Positions 16,501 to 24,080 of a DNA stretch of 64,000 nucleotides are shown here, one piece after another. The notes under the pieces are model-generated. The model saw only the letters and a program-made list of their open reading frames with translations, did no database searches and was not told the DNA's origin. The DNA is from Desulfonatronum thiosulfatophilum. GTDB lineage: Bacteria > Desulfobacterota > Desulfovibrionia > Desulfovibrionales > Desulfonatronaceae. The stretch is from positions 62,001-126,000 of the forward strand of contig NZ_FMXO01000008.1 of the NCBI RefSeq assembly GCF_900104215.1. The letters are read 5' to 3'. A program made the position numbers and the translations under genes. Positions within the stretch are counted from its first letter, which is position 1. The number at the start of each line of letters is the position of its first letter.

Positions 16501-18514
16501 CGAAGAACCGGCCCGGCTCCAGAATGATCAGGTACAAGGAGGCGCCGTTTTTTTTCGAGAGATCGGTCTTGATTCCGGAAATGAAATCCGTGGACACGGG
16601 CCGTACCGTCAGATTGACCGGCTGCACGTCACCGTCGGATTTGACGCGCAATCCAGGGCAATGCACGGTTTTTCCACCCGCATCGGCCCGATGCAGCGCC
16701 GTCCTCAAATCGTTGCGCAACCCGGGGCGGGCCATGTTCAGGATGTTGTTCACCCCGGACACGCCCGAAGGAGATTCCAGGTAGAGGCAGGTACGACCGT
16801 GCAGATAGAGAATGTCGCCCGAGCCGTTGACCAGCGCGGCTGCCAGGCCGACCTCCTGCAGAAGCGCCTGCTCGGTCAATTCCCGCAGCGGCAATCCCGC
16901 GGTCCATTTCTTTTCCTCATGACTTGGAATTAATCCCGAGCTGTCTACAGTCGGTGACGACGGATGCGCGGCGATGTGTTTCTGCTTGTGTTGATACAGT
17001 TTCATTTTGGCGTCCAAAGTCAGAAAAAGGTCGTCGATGTCCTTCACTGTCCCGGTGGGACACAGGAAAAGAAAACCATTCGGAACCAGTGCGTAATGGA
17101 GATTGGCAATGAGTTTGTTCTGCAGGTCTTCGTTCATGTAGATCAGGACATAGCGGCAACAGATCAGATCGAGCCGGGAGAGCGGATAATCCCGGATCAT
17201 GTCATGTTCGGAAAAGACCACCATGTCCCGAATATCCTGGTTGATCCGGTAAGCGCCGGTTTCCCTGTCCATGGTAAAAAAACGGGCCAACCGTTTGGAT
17301 CCGATATCCGAGGCAATGCTTACCGGATAGAGACCCGCCCGGGCCGTGGCGATTGCCTCGCTGTCCAGGTCCGTGGCGAAAATCTGGATCTTGAAGTTTT
17401 TTTGCAAGTTCTGCCGGCGTTCGCTCAAGAGCATGGCCAGGGAGTAGGCTTCCTCTCCGGTGGAGCATCCCACGGACCAGACCCGGATATTCGATCCGGA
17501 GATTTTTCCGGCAAAGAGCTTGGGGATGACCTGCTGCTCAAGGGCCTTGAATGCGTCGGGATCACGGAAAAAACTTGTTACGCCGATGCGCAGGTCGCGC
17601 AGCAGAGTCCGGATTTCTTCGGGCGTACGGCGAAGGTATTTCAGATACCCGTCCATAAACTCTATCTGATGGACGGCCATGCGCCGTAGAACTCGGCGAT
17701 AGGTGATGGCAAGATGGTACTGGGAAAAATCATGGCCGCTTTCGTCGCGCACCAGGACCAGGATTTTCTGCAGCAAGCTCGAATCCTGCTGCGATGGGCC
17801 GGAGGCGGATTGGTGCGGCTTGCCCAGGGCTTGGGAGGCATAGGCGATGAGCCGGGGAAACATCGCGTCCGGCGGCAGGACGTAGTCGGTCAGTCCCGTT
17901 TGAATCACGGCGCGGGGCATGCCGCTGAATTCAGCTGAAGTGGGATCCTGGACCATGACCATGCCCCCTTCGCCCTTGATGTCCCGTACGCCTTGCGCAC
18001 CGTCGCTTCCTGTGCCGGAAAGGACGATGCCGATGGCCTGTTCGTGTTGATCCCGGGCCAGGGAGCGGAAGAAGAAGTCGATGGGCATCCGCTGGCTGGG
18101 CGGCATTGTGGGTTGGAGAAGGTGGAGAGTGCCGCCCAGCAAGGCCAGATCATGGCCCGAAGGAATGACGTAGACGTGGTTGGGACGAATCTGCATTCCA
18201 TCCCTGATCTCGTGAACTTCCATAGGGATGGTCTGCTTGAGCAGATCGGCGAGCACGCTGCTGTGGTCCGGAGCCAGATGCTGCACCAGGACAAAGGCCA
18301 TGCCCGGTTCAGCACCCGGCGGCATGCCGGAAAAGAAAGCCTCCAGAGCCGCCAGCCCTCCGGCGGAAGCGCCGATACCCATCACCGGAAAGCCGGTCGA
18401 CGGGTCTTTCGCAGGTGTCGCCTCGTGATGTTGCGCTGCAGCTTGCATGGGGGAAATCCCGGCCTGGTTCGAGAAACCTGCATGAATCCCCATGACTCGC
18501 CTTCTTCTTGACAT
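13562..18514 (-). CDS. CheB-CheR-PAS hybrid sensor histidine kinase
   Basis: A 1650-residue cytoplasmic signalling protein. Domains in order: CheB methylesterase (about 45-230; GASAGG, QHLAPDHSS and GTGSDGAQG give the Ser-His-Asp triad), CheR methyltransferase (about 250-520; SAM motif GCSTGEEAYSLAM near 348), a long coiled coil (about 690-790), a CheR-associated PAS_10-type domain followed by four further PAS modules, then HisKA with AHDLRSPF (H1423) and a HATPase with NLLSNAVKFT and GTGLGLLLC. All catalytic motifs look intact. Such proteins link methylation-type enzymology to phosphotransfer; substrates are unknown and no mcp or cheA is nearby. GAGAGG precedes the ATG at 18514. The leader carries a c-di-GMP riboswitch and terminator, so expression should follow second-messenger level. 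Confidence 0.93.
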   Translation of the reverse strand: MSRRRRVMGIHAGFSNQAGISPMQAAAQHHEATPAKDPSTGFPVMGIGASAGGLAALEAFFSGMPPGAEPGMAFVLVQHLAPDHSSVLADLLKQTIPMEVHEIRDGMQIRPNHVYVIPSGHDLALLGGTLHLLQPTMPPSQRMPIDFFFRSLARDQHEQAIGIVLSGTGSDGAQGVRDIKGEGGMVMVQDPTSAEFSGMPRAVIQTGLTDYVLPPDAMFPRLIAYASQALGKPHQSASGPSQQDSSLLQKILVLVRDESGHDFSQYHLAITYRRVLRRMAVHQIEFMDGYLKYLRRTPEEIRTLLRDLRIGVTSFFRDPDAFKALEQQVIPKLFAGKISGSNIRVWSVGCSTGEEAYSLAMLLSERRQNLQKNFKIQIFATDLDSEAIATARAGLYPVSIASDIGSKRLARFFTMDRETGAYRINQDIRDMVVFSEHDMIRDYPLSRLDLICCRYVLIYMNEDLQNKLIANLHYALVPNGFLFLCPTGTVKDIDDLFLTLDAKMKLYQHKQKHIAAHPSSPTVDSSGLIPSHEEKKWTAGLPLRELTEQALLQEVGLAAALVNGSGDILYLHGRTCLYLESPSGVSGVNNILNMARPGLRNDLRTALHRADAGGKTVHCPGLRVKSDGDVQPVNLTVRPVSTDFISGIKTDLSKKNGASLYLIILEPGRFFEQQPSLSRSDLEGVNAFETSTGYDQDNESEIWIAALQQQLLDKEEQLRVALIELRKANAELKSSNEEMYSVNQELSFSNEKLSSSKKELESVNVALQAKIAELSRANNDMNNLFAGTGVGTLFVDMDLRIVRFTPDITSVINLIEADIGRPVGHILSNLENYDDLVADTRIVINTLTAMDVEVLCTNGLWYLMHIRPYRTMENRVEGAVISFVNITHRKKIEEEKQKSEEHFKQMFLNAPMPYQSLDEEANFLDVNQAFMNMLGYSTEELIGESVERFLPPELVEGFRAEFAKLKITGEIHNVEFKMVRKDGAVILVSLSSKVQRDNEGRFVRTHCILQDITEKNRADRELKEALDQLSATLNALPDIMFEIDIEGRIIDYRTSNPELLFAPPEQFLFKTVHEVLPEEVVIIIDEAIAEAAADGTNKGAEYCLRTGDKSRWFELSIAVKGDPLAAMPRFIVLVRDITDRKHAEQELQAARDQLTATLNTLPDLLIEVDDNGLIHDYRAPVQELLYRPRTDFLSESMHDVLPINMSRVIEEALTEVKFEGLRKGIVFSLYLGEDLHFFEMSVAVKGDPHVANPHFIILARDITERRQAEEALQKSQMEFQTLAEKCPISIMRFDKYGQVTFVNEWHIRTFGQDKMDKSFFLGKYIHELPGLVKAGIGDAVRDLVQGQPLDMDEVFFPEFTGGHSGWVSVRGVPILQDDIPTGGILIREDVTERRRFEEEIIEYNAQLQKALAERDKFFSIIAHDLRSPFIGFLVFIKMLTERIENLCLEDIQRLSQDMQQSAENLYNLLENLLEWAIIQRGEARFMPQHHNLAKLVKHNIDLMHAPAYQKNVQLKYDIPKNLRVYVDQPMFNMILRNLLSNAVKFTKSGEMVLVTATKRDSMVVISVEDNGMGMDQTALSKLFMLDKVSSRKGTAGEKGTGLGLLLCKEFVQMHGGKIWAQSKHNEGSTFYFTLPAHKPDEAPDQQALPN

Positions 18515-18620
18515 GATGGCCTCTCGAGCACCGTCTTGCGGCGGCTCAGATTGAACTTCAGTCTAACAGGTAATCAACAAGGTCATCAACTGGCAGGGAC
18601 CGGAGCGCTAAAGGCAGCAC

Positions 18621-18644
18621 AGAAAAGCAGAAGCACGGCTTCTG
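18621..18644 (-). terminator. Leader terminator of the riboswitch
   Basis: CAGAAGC (18628-18634) pairs with GCTTCTG (18638-18644) around a 3-base loop; on the minus strand it is followed by CTTTTCT. It lies directly after the riboswitch aptamer and ~105 bases before the kinase start, the position of an expression platform. Confidence 0.7.
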
Positions 18645-18649
18645 AGGCG

Positions 18650-18745
18650 TTTAGTCCGGCAACCCCGCTACCCTATTCCCAATGCCGGGAACGTAGGCCG
18701 GTGGTTTTGCGTCGCACCCTTTCGAAATGCTTTGCCCTTGCGGAT
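18650..18745 (-). ncRNA. Cyclic-di-GMP-I riboswitch (GEMM-I)
   Basis: Read on the minus strand the leader contains GGGCAAAGCATTTCGAAAG, then GACGCAAAACCACCGGCCTA, and after a variable hairpin GGTAGCGGGGTTGCCG. These are the conserved blocks of the GEMM-I aptamer as in the Vibrio cholerae Vc2 RNA: the GNRA-type tetraloop side, the GACGCAAA junction, the CCGGCCTA receptor strand and the GGTAGCGGGGTT 3' strand, in order and at proper spacing. It lies upstream of the CheB-CheR kinase gene with an intrinsic terminator after it. Ligand binding is inferred from conservation. Confidence 0.93.
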
Positions 18746-18833
18746 GTCTTTTTATTATCTATAATTTCCCGGAAGTGTTGTCGATATTATATGCATTTTG
18801 TAACAAATACACACTGCTTAAGATAATTAATTG

Positions 18834-18885
18834 AACAAAAAGCAACCTCTCAGGTTGTGTTCCAACCTGAGAGGTTGCTTTTTTT
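18834..18885. terminator. Strong bidirectional terminator
   Basis: A perfect 17-bp stem, AGCAACCTCTCAGGTTG (18841-18857) with its complement (18863-18879) and a TGTTC loop, has T runs on both sides. On the minus strand it would stop hcp transcripts before the riboswitch promoter region. Confidence 0.85.
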
Positions 18886-19022
18886 ACGTTTAGCTGAATG
18901 GTAAAGTATGCATTTGGGGTAGAAAAAAAAATTTTGGTTAGAAGGAATATGGGCGGTAAAAAAAAGAAGGTCGAAAACAGCAGAAAGCATAGGTGGATGC
19001 GCATCTCATACAACCATGATTC

Positions 19023-19066
19023 ATCCCGGGAGCAGGAGAGATGTTCATCTTTCCTGCTCCCGGGAT
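19023..19066 (-). terminator. GC-rich hairpin after hcp
   Basis: ATCCCGGGAGCAGGA (19023-19037) and TCCTGCTCCCGGGAT (19052-19066) form a perfect 15-bp stem with a 14-base loop, 56 bases past the hcp stop. It lacks a T tract on the minus strand, so it may protect the mRNA 3' end ahead of the terminator at 18834. Confidence 0.6.
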
Positions 19067-19121
19067 CCCTGTTCGACAGATTCCGTTGCATGCCGCAAAA
19101 ATTGCGTATTTGCATCACTCT

Positions 19122-20756
19122 CTATCCGAGAATGGCTTTCAGATCTTCATCCGGAGTGGTGATGGGCTTGATGTTGAACTTGTCTACCAGCACCTGGAGG
19201 ACATTGGGCGAGGTGAAGGCGGGCAATGACGGACCGAGTCGGATGTCCTGGATACCCAGATACAATAGCGTGAGCAGGATGGCCACGGCTTTTTGCTCGT
19301 ACCAGGACAGGATCATGGACAGCGGCAGTTCGTTCACCCCCACGCCAAACGCTTTGGACAGGGCCACGGCAATCTGGATTGCAGAGTAGGAATCGTTGCA
19401 CTGACCGATGTCCAGAAGCCGGGGCAGGCCTTCGATGTCGCCCAGGTCCTTGTCAAAAAAGCGGAACTTGCCGCAGGCAAGGGTCATCACCACGCAGTCC
19501 TTGGGCACCTTTTCCACGAATTCCGTGTAGTAGTTGCGGCCCGGTTTGGCCCCGTCGCATCCGGCCACCAGGAAGAAGTGGCGGATCTTTTTGGACTTGA
19601 CCAGGTCGATAACCTTGTCCGCCACGGACATTACGGCATTGTGCCCGAAGCCGACCATCACGGTCTTGTCCTGCACGTCCTCGGTGAATCCCGGCATTTC
19701 CAGGGCCTTTTCGACGACCGGCCCGAAGTCCCCGTTCTTGACGTGCTTGATTTCTGGCCACCCCACCAGACCGGTGGTGAAGAGATTGTCCCTGTACTTT
19801 TCCTGGGGGCGCATCAGACAGTTCGTGGTCATCAGGATGGCGCCGGGAAAAGCGCTGAACTCCTTGTGTTGATTCTGCCACGCCGTGCCGTAATGGCCGT
19901 AGAAATGCGGATAGGCCTTCAACTTGGGATAGCCATGGGTCGGCAGCATTTCGCCGTGGGTATAGATGTTGATGCCCTTGCCCTCAGTCTGTTTGAGCAG
20001 GTCTTCCAGATCCTTCAGGTCATGTCCGGAAATCAGGATGGCCTTGCCCTTCTTCGGGCCCAGGGGCACTTCCGTGGGCACGGGATCGCCGTAGGCGCCG
20101 GTGTTGGCCTTATCCAGGATCTCCATGGTCTTCAGGTTGGCTTCGCCGCAGCGCAGCACCAGACTCAGCCAGTCCTCCAGGGACAGATCCGTGCGGGCCA
20201 GCGCGGCCATGCTCTCATGGAGAAAGGCATAGATGGAGTCGTCGGTCTGCCCGAGTATCCGGGCATGGTCCGCATAGGCGGAAATGCCCTTCAACCCGAA
20301 GAGCAGCGTGTGCTTCAGGGAGCGCTTGTCAGTGTCGGTTTCCTTGTCGTTGAGCAGACCGTGCTCCTCGCCCTGGCGGATCATGCCATCCAGGGACGGA
20401 GCCGGTTCGAAATTCGTTTCCGGCGCGTCGAACTCGGCGGCTCCTCCCGCGGCCTTGACTTCAGACCGCACCTCCTCGCGATATTTTACGGCCTGTTCGA
20501 TCAACGGCTTGAATCGTTCCGGATCGAAATCTACATTGGTCAGGGTGGAAAACAGGGCCTCGCAGACAAAGGCGTCCGCGTCCGCCCGCTTTACGCCCAC
20601 CTTGCGCCCTTCATGGGCCACGATTCCCAGGCCTTGCAGCGCGTGGACCAGCAGATCCTGGAGCGCCGCGACATCCGGCTGTTTTCCGCAAACACCTATT
20701 TTTTCGCAGCCTTCGCCCTTGGCAGTCTGTTCGCATTGGTAACAAAACATGTTCAT
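19122..20756 (-). CDS. hcp: Hydroxylamine reductase / hybrid cluster protein
   Basis: A 544-residue class I hybrid cluster protein. The N-terminal cluster is held by C5, C8, C17 and C23, the CxxC spacing of strict anaerobes such as Desulfovibrio; hybrid-cluster ligands are seen in GHDLKDLEDLL, in TTNCLMRPQ, in the VAGCDGAKPGRNYY block, in TLACGKFRF and in DIGQCNDSYSA. It reduces NO, and hydroxylamine in vitro, in the cytoplasm and protects anaerobes from nitrosative stress. GGGAGGG lies before the ATG. The gene stands alone, with no hcr reductase gene beside it, as expected for class I. The ~185 bases upstream are AT-rich; I could not identify a clear HcpR/FNR site there. Confidence 0.97.
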   Translation of the reverse strand: MNMFCYQCEQTAKGEGCEKIGVCGKQPDVAALQDLLVHALQGLGIVAHEGRKVGVKRADADAFVCEALFSTLTNVDFDPERFKPLIEQAVKYREEVRSEVKAAGGAAEFDAPETNFEPAPSLDGMIRQGEEHGLLNDKETDTDKRSLKHTLLFGLKGISAYADHARILGQTDDSIYAFLHESMAALARTDLSLEDWLSLVLRCGEANLKTMEILDKANTGAYGDPVPTEVPLGPKKGKAILISGHDLKDLEDLLKQTEGKGINIYTHGEMLPTHGYPKLKAYPHFYGHYGTAWQNQHKEFSAFPGAILMTTNCLMRPQEKYRDNLFTTGLVGWPEIKHVKNGDFGPVVEKALEMPGFTEDVQDKTVMVGFGHNAVMSVADKVIDLVKSKKIRHFFLVAGCDGAKPGRNYYTEFVEKVPKDCVVMTLACGKFRFFDKDLGDIEGLPRLLDIGQCNDSYSAIQIAVALSKAFGVGVNELPLSMILSWYEQKAVAILLTLLYLGIQDIRLGPSLPAFTSPNVLQVLVDKFNIKPITTPDEDLKAILG

Positions 20757-20946
20757 TGTATTACCCTCCCTGGTTTCAGTTGCTCAATTTATGCAGAGCA
20801 TCTTCCAGATTTTTGAGATTTTGCGCCCAACGTTTAGGCTAGCAAAAGTCGTTCCTCACGGATGAATTGAATTTTAATTTCTTAACAATCTAGAATTATT
20901 AAAATTAAATCTTTTCTGACATGAGCAGAAGGAACCCTTCATGTGC

Positions 20947-20973
20947 AAAAAAGTGTTCCGCTGCAACACTTTT
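20947..20973 (-). terminator. Terminator of the universal stress protein gene
   Basis: AAAAGTGTT (20949-20957) pairs with AACACTTTT (20965-20973) around a 7-base loop; the minus strand continues with a T run. It lies 71 bases beyond the usp stop codon. Confidence 0.8.
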
Positions 20974-21043
20974 GTAACTGGTTGTTGCACAGCATGCGGA
21001 TGATCTGGAAAAATCGGAATTCGAACCGGAATACTTTAGGCGG

Positions 21044-21532
21044 CTATTCCACCACCCAGACCGTGCAGTTTTTCGTATTGTGGACAATCTTGGTGGATAC
21101 GCTGCCGAACAGGAACTCCTCAGCCTTGGACATGCCTCTGCGGCCGACCACCACGGTTCCGAAATCACCTTCCCGAATCACGCGCAGGATGTGGTCCGCC
21201 ACGCCGAGGGGAGATTTGAAGCCGGTCTGGGACGGCACGGCATTGAAGGTCGGCACGTAGTACTCGGTGGAAACCGTCTTCGACGCGACGCCGTGCCCCT
21301 GTAGTGCGTCCCTGGCTTGGTCGAGATATTCACGCATCTTCTTCTCCTCCTGCTCGCAGGATTTTTTCCATGCTGCGTCATCCGGAAACGTATCGCGCTC
21401 TGGGTTGCGTTCCACATAGAGCAGTTGAATTGCAAAGCCGGGGGAACTGCCGATCATGGCGCCGACGTAATCCACGGCCCTGGTCGAATTTTCAGATGCG
21501 TCCACGGCGACAAGGATTTTTTTTAAGTTCAT
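21044..21532 (-). CDS. Universal stress protein (UspA family)
   Basis: A 162-residue single-domain UspA protein. The N-terminus KKILVAVDASENS is the usual first beta strand and loop; the ATP-binding signature G-x2-G-x9-G-S is present in VVVGRRGMSKAEEFLFGSVS, so it should be of the nucleotide-binding class. Start chosen at 21532 with GGAGGT in front; the longer frame runs back into repeat DNA. It is a single gene with its own terminator, between hcp and the copper ATPase gene, in a stress-related neighbourhood. Confidence 0.93.
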   Translation of the reverse strand: MNLKKILVAVDASENSTRAVDYVGAMIGSSPGFAIQLLYVERNPERDTFPDDAAWKKSCEQEEKKMREYLDQARDALQGHGVASKTVSTEYYVPTFNAVPSQTGFKSPLGVADHILRVIREGDFGTVVVGRRGMSKAEEFLFGSVSTKIVHNTKNCTVWVVE

Positions 21533-21560
21533 AATGATACCTCCGGAAAATGTTGAGTTC

Positions 21561-21659
21561 CTGGGACCGCCGCACTCCAATGCGACAATCTGGGGAATTA
21601 CGCGTCACCTGGGATGTTCGCGCTCATATGTTGGCCGCACTGGGGTTCGGCGGTCCCAG
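21561..21659. repeat. Inverted repeat family B, copy 2
   Basis: CTGGGACCGCCGCACTCCAA (21561-21584) and its near reverse complement (21635-21659) flank 50 bases. It is the same family as 13416-13554, here between the usp start and the copB stop. Confidence 0.75.
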
Positions 21660-21684
21660 GCTGCGTCCATTGTCCCATCGCAAA

Positions 21685-21723
21685 CAATCGAAATCGCTAT
21701 CGAAATCGCTATCGAAATCGCCC
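21685..21723 (+). repeat. AATCGN hexamer array, copy 2
   Basis: Six to seven hexamers with a 12-base higher-order period AAATCGCTATCG, directly next to repeat family B and ending 14 bases before the copB stop codon. Confidence 0.8.
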
Positions 21724-21736
21724 CACTTCCCCCCGT

Positions 21737-23848
21737 CTAAAATCCAACCCGCCGCAACAATTGCGCATTCACAGCCACAATCACCGTGCTCGCGGACATC
21801 AGGATCGCGCCCGTGGCCGGGGCAAGGATGATGCCGGCCCAGGCCAAGACCCCGGCGGCCAGGGGGATGGCCGCGATATTGTACCCCGCCGCCCACCACA
21901 GGTTCTGGATCATTTTGCGATTGGTGGCCCTGCTCAGCTTCACGATCCGCGAGACGTCCCGAGGATCGCTACGCACCAAAACCACGTCACCGGCCTCCAC
22001 GGCCACATCCGTTCCCGCGCCGATGGCAATGCCGATATCCGCCGTGGCCAGCGCCGGTGCGTCGTTCACCCCGTCTCCGACCATGGCCACCCGCCTGCCG
22101 TCGTGTTGCAGTTCCTGAATTTTCTTGGCCTTATCCTCGGGCAGCACTTCGGCAAACACCGTATCAATGCCCAGCTCCCGCGCCACGCTGTCGGCCACGG
22201 CCCGGGAATCTCCCGTCAGCATGGCCACCTCGATCTTGAGTTGATGGAGATGCTGCACCGCGTCACGGGACTCCGGACGGATCGCGTCGGCCAGGGCGAA
22301 CACGGCTACGACCTGGTTGTCCCTGACCAGATAAACCACGGCCTGGCCGTCATTTTCAAAGCGTTCGGCGGAATCACGAATCTGGTCAGGTGGACTGATT
22401 TTGAGTTCCCGCAGCAGCGCCGGGCCGCCGACCTTCATCGTTTGCCCGTCAACCACGGCCTGCACCCCGTGTCCGGGGATGGATTGGAAGTCCCGCGATT
22501 GCGGGATGTCGAGTTCCTTCTCCCGGGCGCTGCCGAGCAGAGCTTTTGCAATCGGATGCTCTGCGTCGTGCTCCACCGCGGCGGCCAGGCGTAGGGCCTC
22601 ATTTGCTTCAATATCGGACAGGACCGCGCTGTTCACGACCCGATGCTCTCCCATGGTCAGGGTGCCGGTCTTGTCGAAAACCACGACATCAAGCTTCCGC
22701 GCTTCCTCCAGTCCGCGTCTGTCGCGGACAAGCAAGCCGTTTCGCGCGCCCACGGTCGTCGAAATGGCAATTACCAAAGGTACCGCCAGCCCCAGGGCAT
22801 GCGGGCAGGCAATAACCAGCACGGTCACCATGCGGGTGATAGTGAAGTCCAGCGTGGCACCGAAGACAAGCCAGGCGATGAACGTCACTCCCCCTGCTCC
22901 GATAGCCACCAGGGTCAGATAGAACGCAGCCCGGTCAGCCAGAGTCTGGGCACGGGAGCGCGAACCCTGGGCCTGCTCCACCATCCTCATGATTCCGGCC
23001 AGGGCGGTCTCGTCGCCGACGCCTTCCACTTTCACGCGCAACGAGCCGTCCCCATTGATCGTTCCGGCTGTGACTTTGTCGCCCTGGTGTTTTTTCACGG
23101 GGCGGGACTCCCCGGTGACCATGGCTTCATTTACTGAGCTCTTCCCGTCCTCCACGATTCCGTCCGCGGGGATGTTCGCACCGGGTCGGATCAGCACCAG
23201 ATCTCCTTCCTGCAGTTGGTCCACCGGGACCTCTTCGGTCCGGTCCCCTTCCAGAATTCGTTCCGCCTTGTCCGGCAGAAGTTTGGCCAGTTCCTTCAAC
23301 GATCCCTGAGCCTGGGTTATGGAACGCATTTCGATCCAGTGGCCCAGCAGCATGATCGTGACCAGCGTCGCCAGTTCCCACCACAGGGCATGACCGTCAA
23401 AGCCCAGGGTCACGGCAACGCTGTAGACAAAGGCCACGGTGATGGCCAAAGAGATCAGGGTCATCATGCCCGGCAGGCGATCCGCCAGTTCGCGCACCGC
23501 CCCTTTCAAAAAGACCAAACCTCCATAAATAAAAACAAGGGTCCCGAAGATCGCTGGAATCAGGTCGGAACCGGGGAACCGCGGAGCGGTGTATCCGAAC
23601 CAGTCCATGAGCATCGGTTCCCAGATCAGCGCCGGAATGCTGAGCACCAGGCAGACCAGGAATTTTGTGCGGAACATTTCTACGCTGTGGCCGGCGTGCT
23701 TGTCGTGGCCGGAATGATCGTCGCCATGCCCGCCGTTGTCCTGCTTCTTGTGTTCGCCGTGATTGCCGTGATCTTCGGCGTGTTTTGATCGACTGGAATG
23801 ATTCCGGTCACTGGATGGGTGGTGATGACGCTGTTTTGGTGCTGTCAT
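21737..23848 (-). CDS. copB: Copper-translocating P-type ATPase, CopB type (P1B-3)
   Basis: A 703-residue P1B ATPase that pumps copper across the membrane. The N-terminus (residues 1-60) is His/Asp-rich (DHGNHGEHKK, HSGHDKHAGHS) instead of having CxxC domains. The transmembrane metal motif is CPH (348-350), which with the His-rich tail defines the CopB/P1B-3 group; CopA enzymes have CPC. The phosphorylation motif DKTGT (D392), TGES, HP locus (EHPIAKALL) and GDGVNDAPAL hinge are intact. AGGAGGT precedes the ATG. No copper-responsive regulator or chaperone is adjacent. Silver could also be a substrate. Confidence 0.94.
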   Translation of the reverse strand: MTAPKQRHHHPSSDRNHSSRSKHAEDHGNHGEHKKQDNGGHGDDHSGHDKHAGHSVEMFRTKFLVCLVLSIPALIWEPMLMDWFGYTAPRFPGSDLIPAIFGTLVFIYGGLVFLKGAVRELADRLPGMMTLISLAITVAFVYSVAVTLGFDGHALWWELATLVTIMLLGHWIEMRSITQAQGSLKELAKLLPDKAERILEGDRTEEVPVDQLQEGDLVLIRPGANIPADGIVEDGKSSVNEAMVTGESRPVKKHQGDKVTAGTINGDGSLRVKVEGVGDETALAGIMRMVEQAQGSRSRAQTLADRAAFYLTLVAIGAGGVTFIAWLVFGATLDFTITRMVTVLVIACPHALGLAVPLVIAISTTVGARNGLLVRDRRGLEEARKLDVVVFDKTGTLTMGEHRVVNSAVLSDIEANEALRLAAAVEHDAEHPIAKALLGSAREKELDIPQSRDFQSIPGHGVQAVVDGQTMKVGGPALLRELKISPPDQIRDSAERFENDGQAVVYLVRDNQVVAVFALADAIRPESRDAVQHLHQLKIEVAMLTGDSRAVADSVARELGIDTVFAEVLPEDKAKKIQELQHDGRRVAMVGDGVNDAPALATADIGIAIGAGTDVAVEAGDVVLVRSDPRDVSRIVKLSRATNRKMIQNLWWAAGYNIAAIPLAAGVLAWAGIILAPATGAILMSASTVIVAVNAQLLRRVGF

Positions 23849-23940
23849 GTCATGTACCTCCTATGCTCGTGTCTCAGTAAACAGCATGTTCACCCCGAAA
23901 AAAAAGCAACCACTCAGCTCATCCGGGTAAAAGCGGACTA

Positions 23941-24014
23941 ATACCCTGCCTTCGCGGGTATGACTGACCCGGAGACGGCTTCAGCAAGTCATTCCCGCGA
24001 AGGCGGGAATCCAG
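23941..24014. repeat. Palindromic repeat family A, copy 2
   Basis: ATACCCTGCCTTCGCGGGTA (from 23941) pairs with the arm ending at 24014; one arm has a T in place of C in CCCGCC. It sits upstream of copB and downstream of the NRAMP-like gene. Confidence 0.8.
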
Positions 24015-24080
24015 GTCATGCTTGCCTCAAGCGTTTGAAAGCAACCTTTCCCGCTCTGAGGCTGAGTTGTTACCGAATTG

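Noticed and set aside
18949-19389. A plus-strand frame beginning MGGKKKKVENSRK with an AAGGA box, after the bidirectional terminator
   Set aside because: Beyond ~30 codons it runs through a perfect hairpin and then antisense to hcp; the Lys-rich start reflects an A-rich tract.
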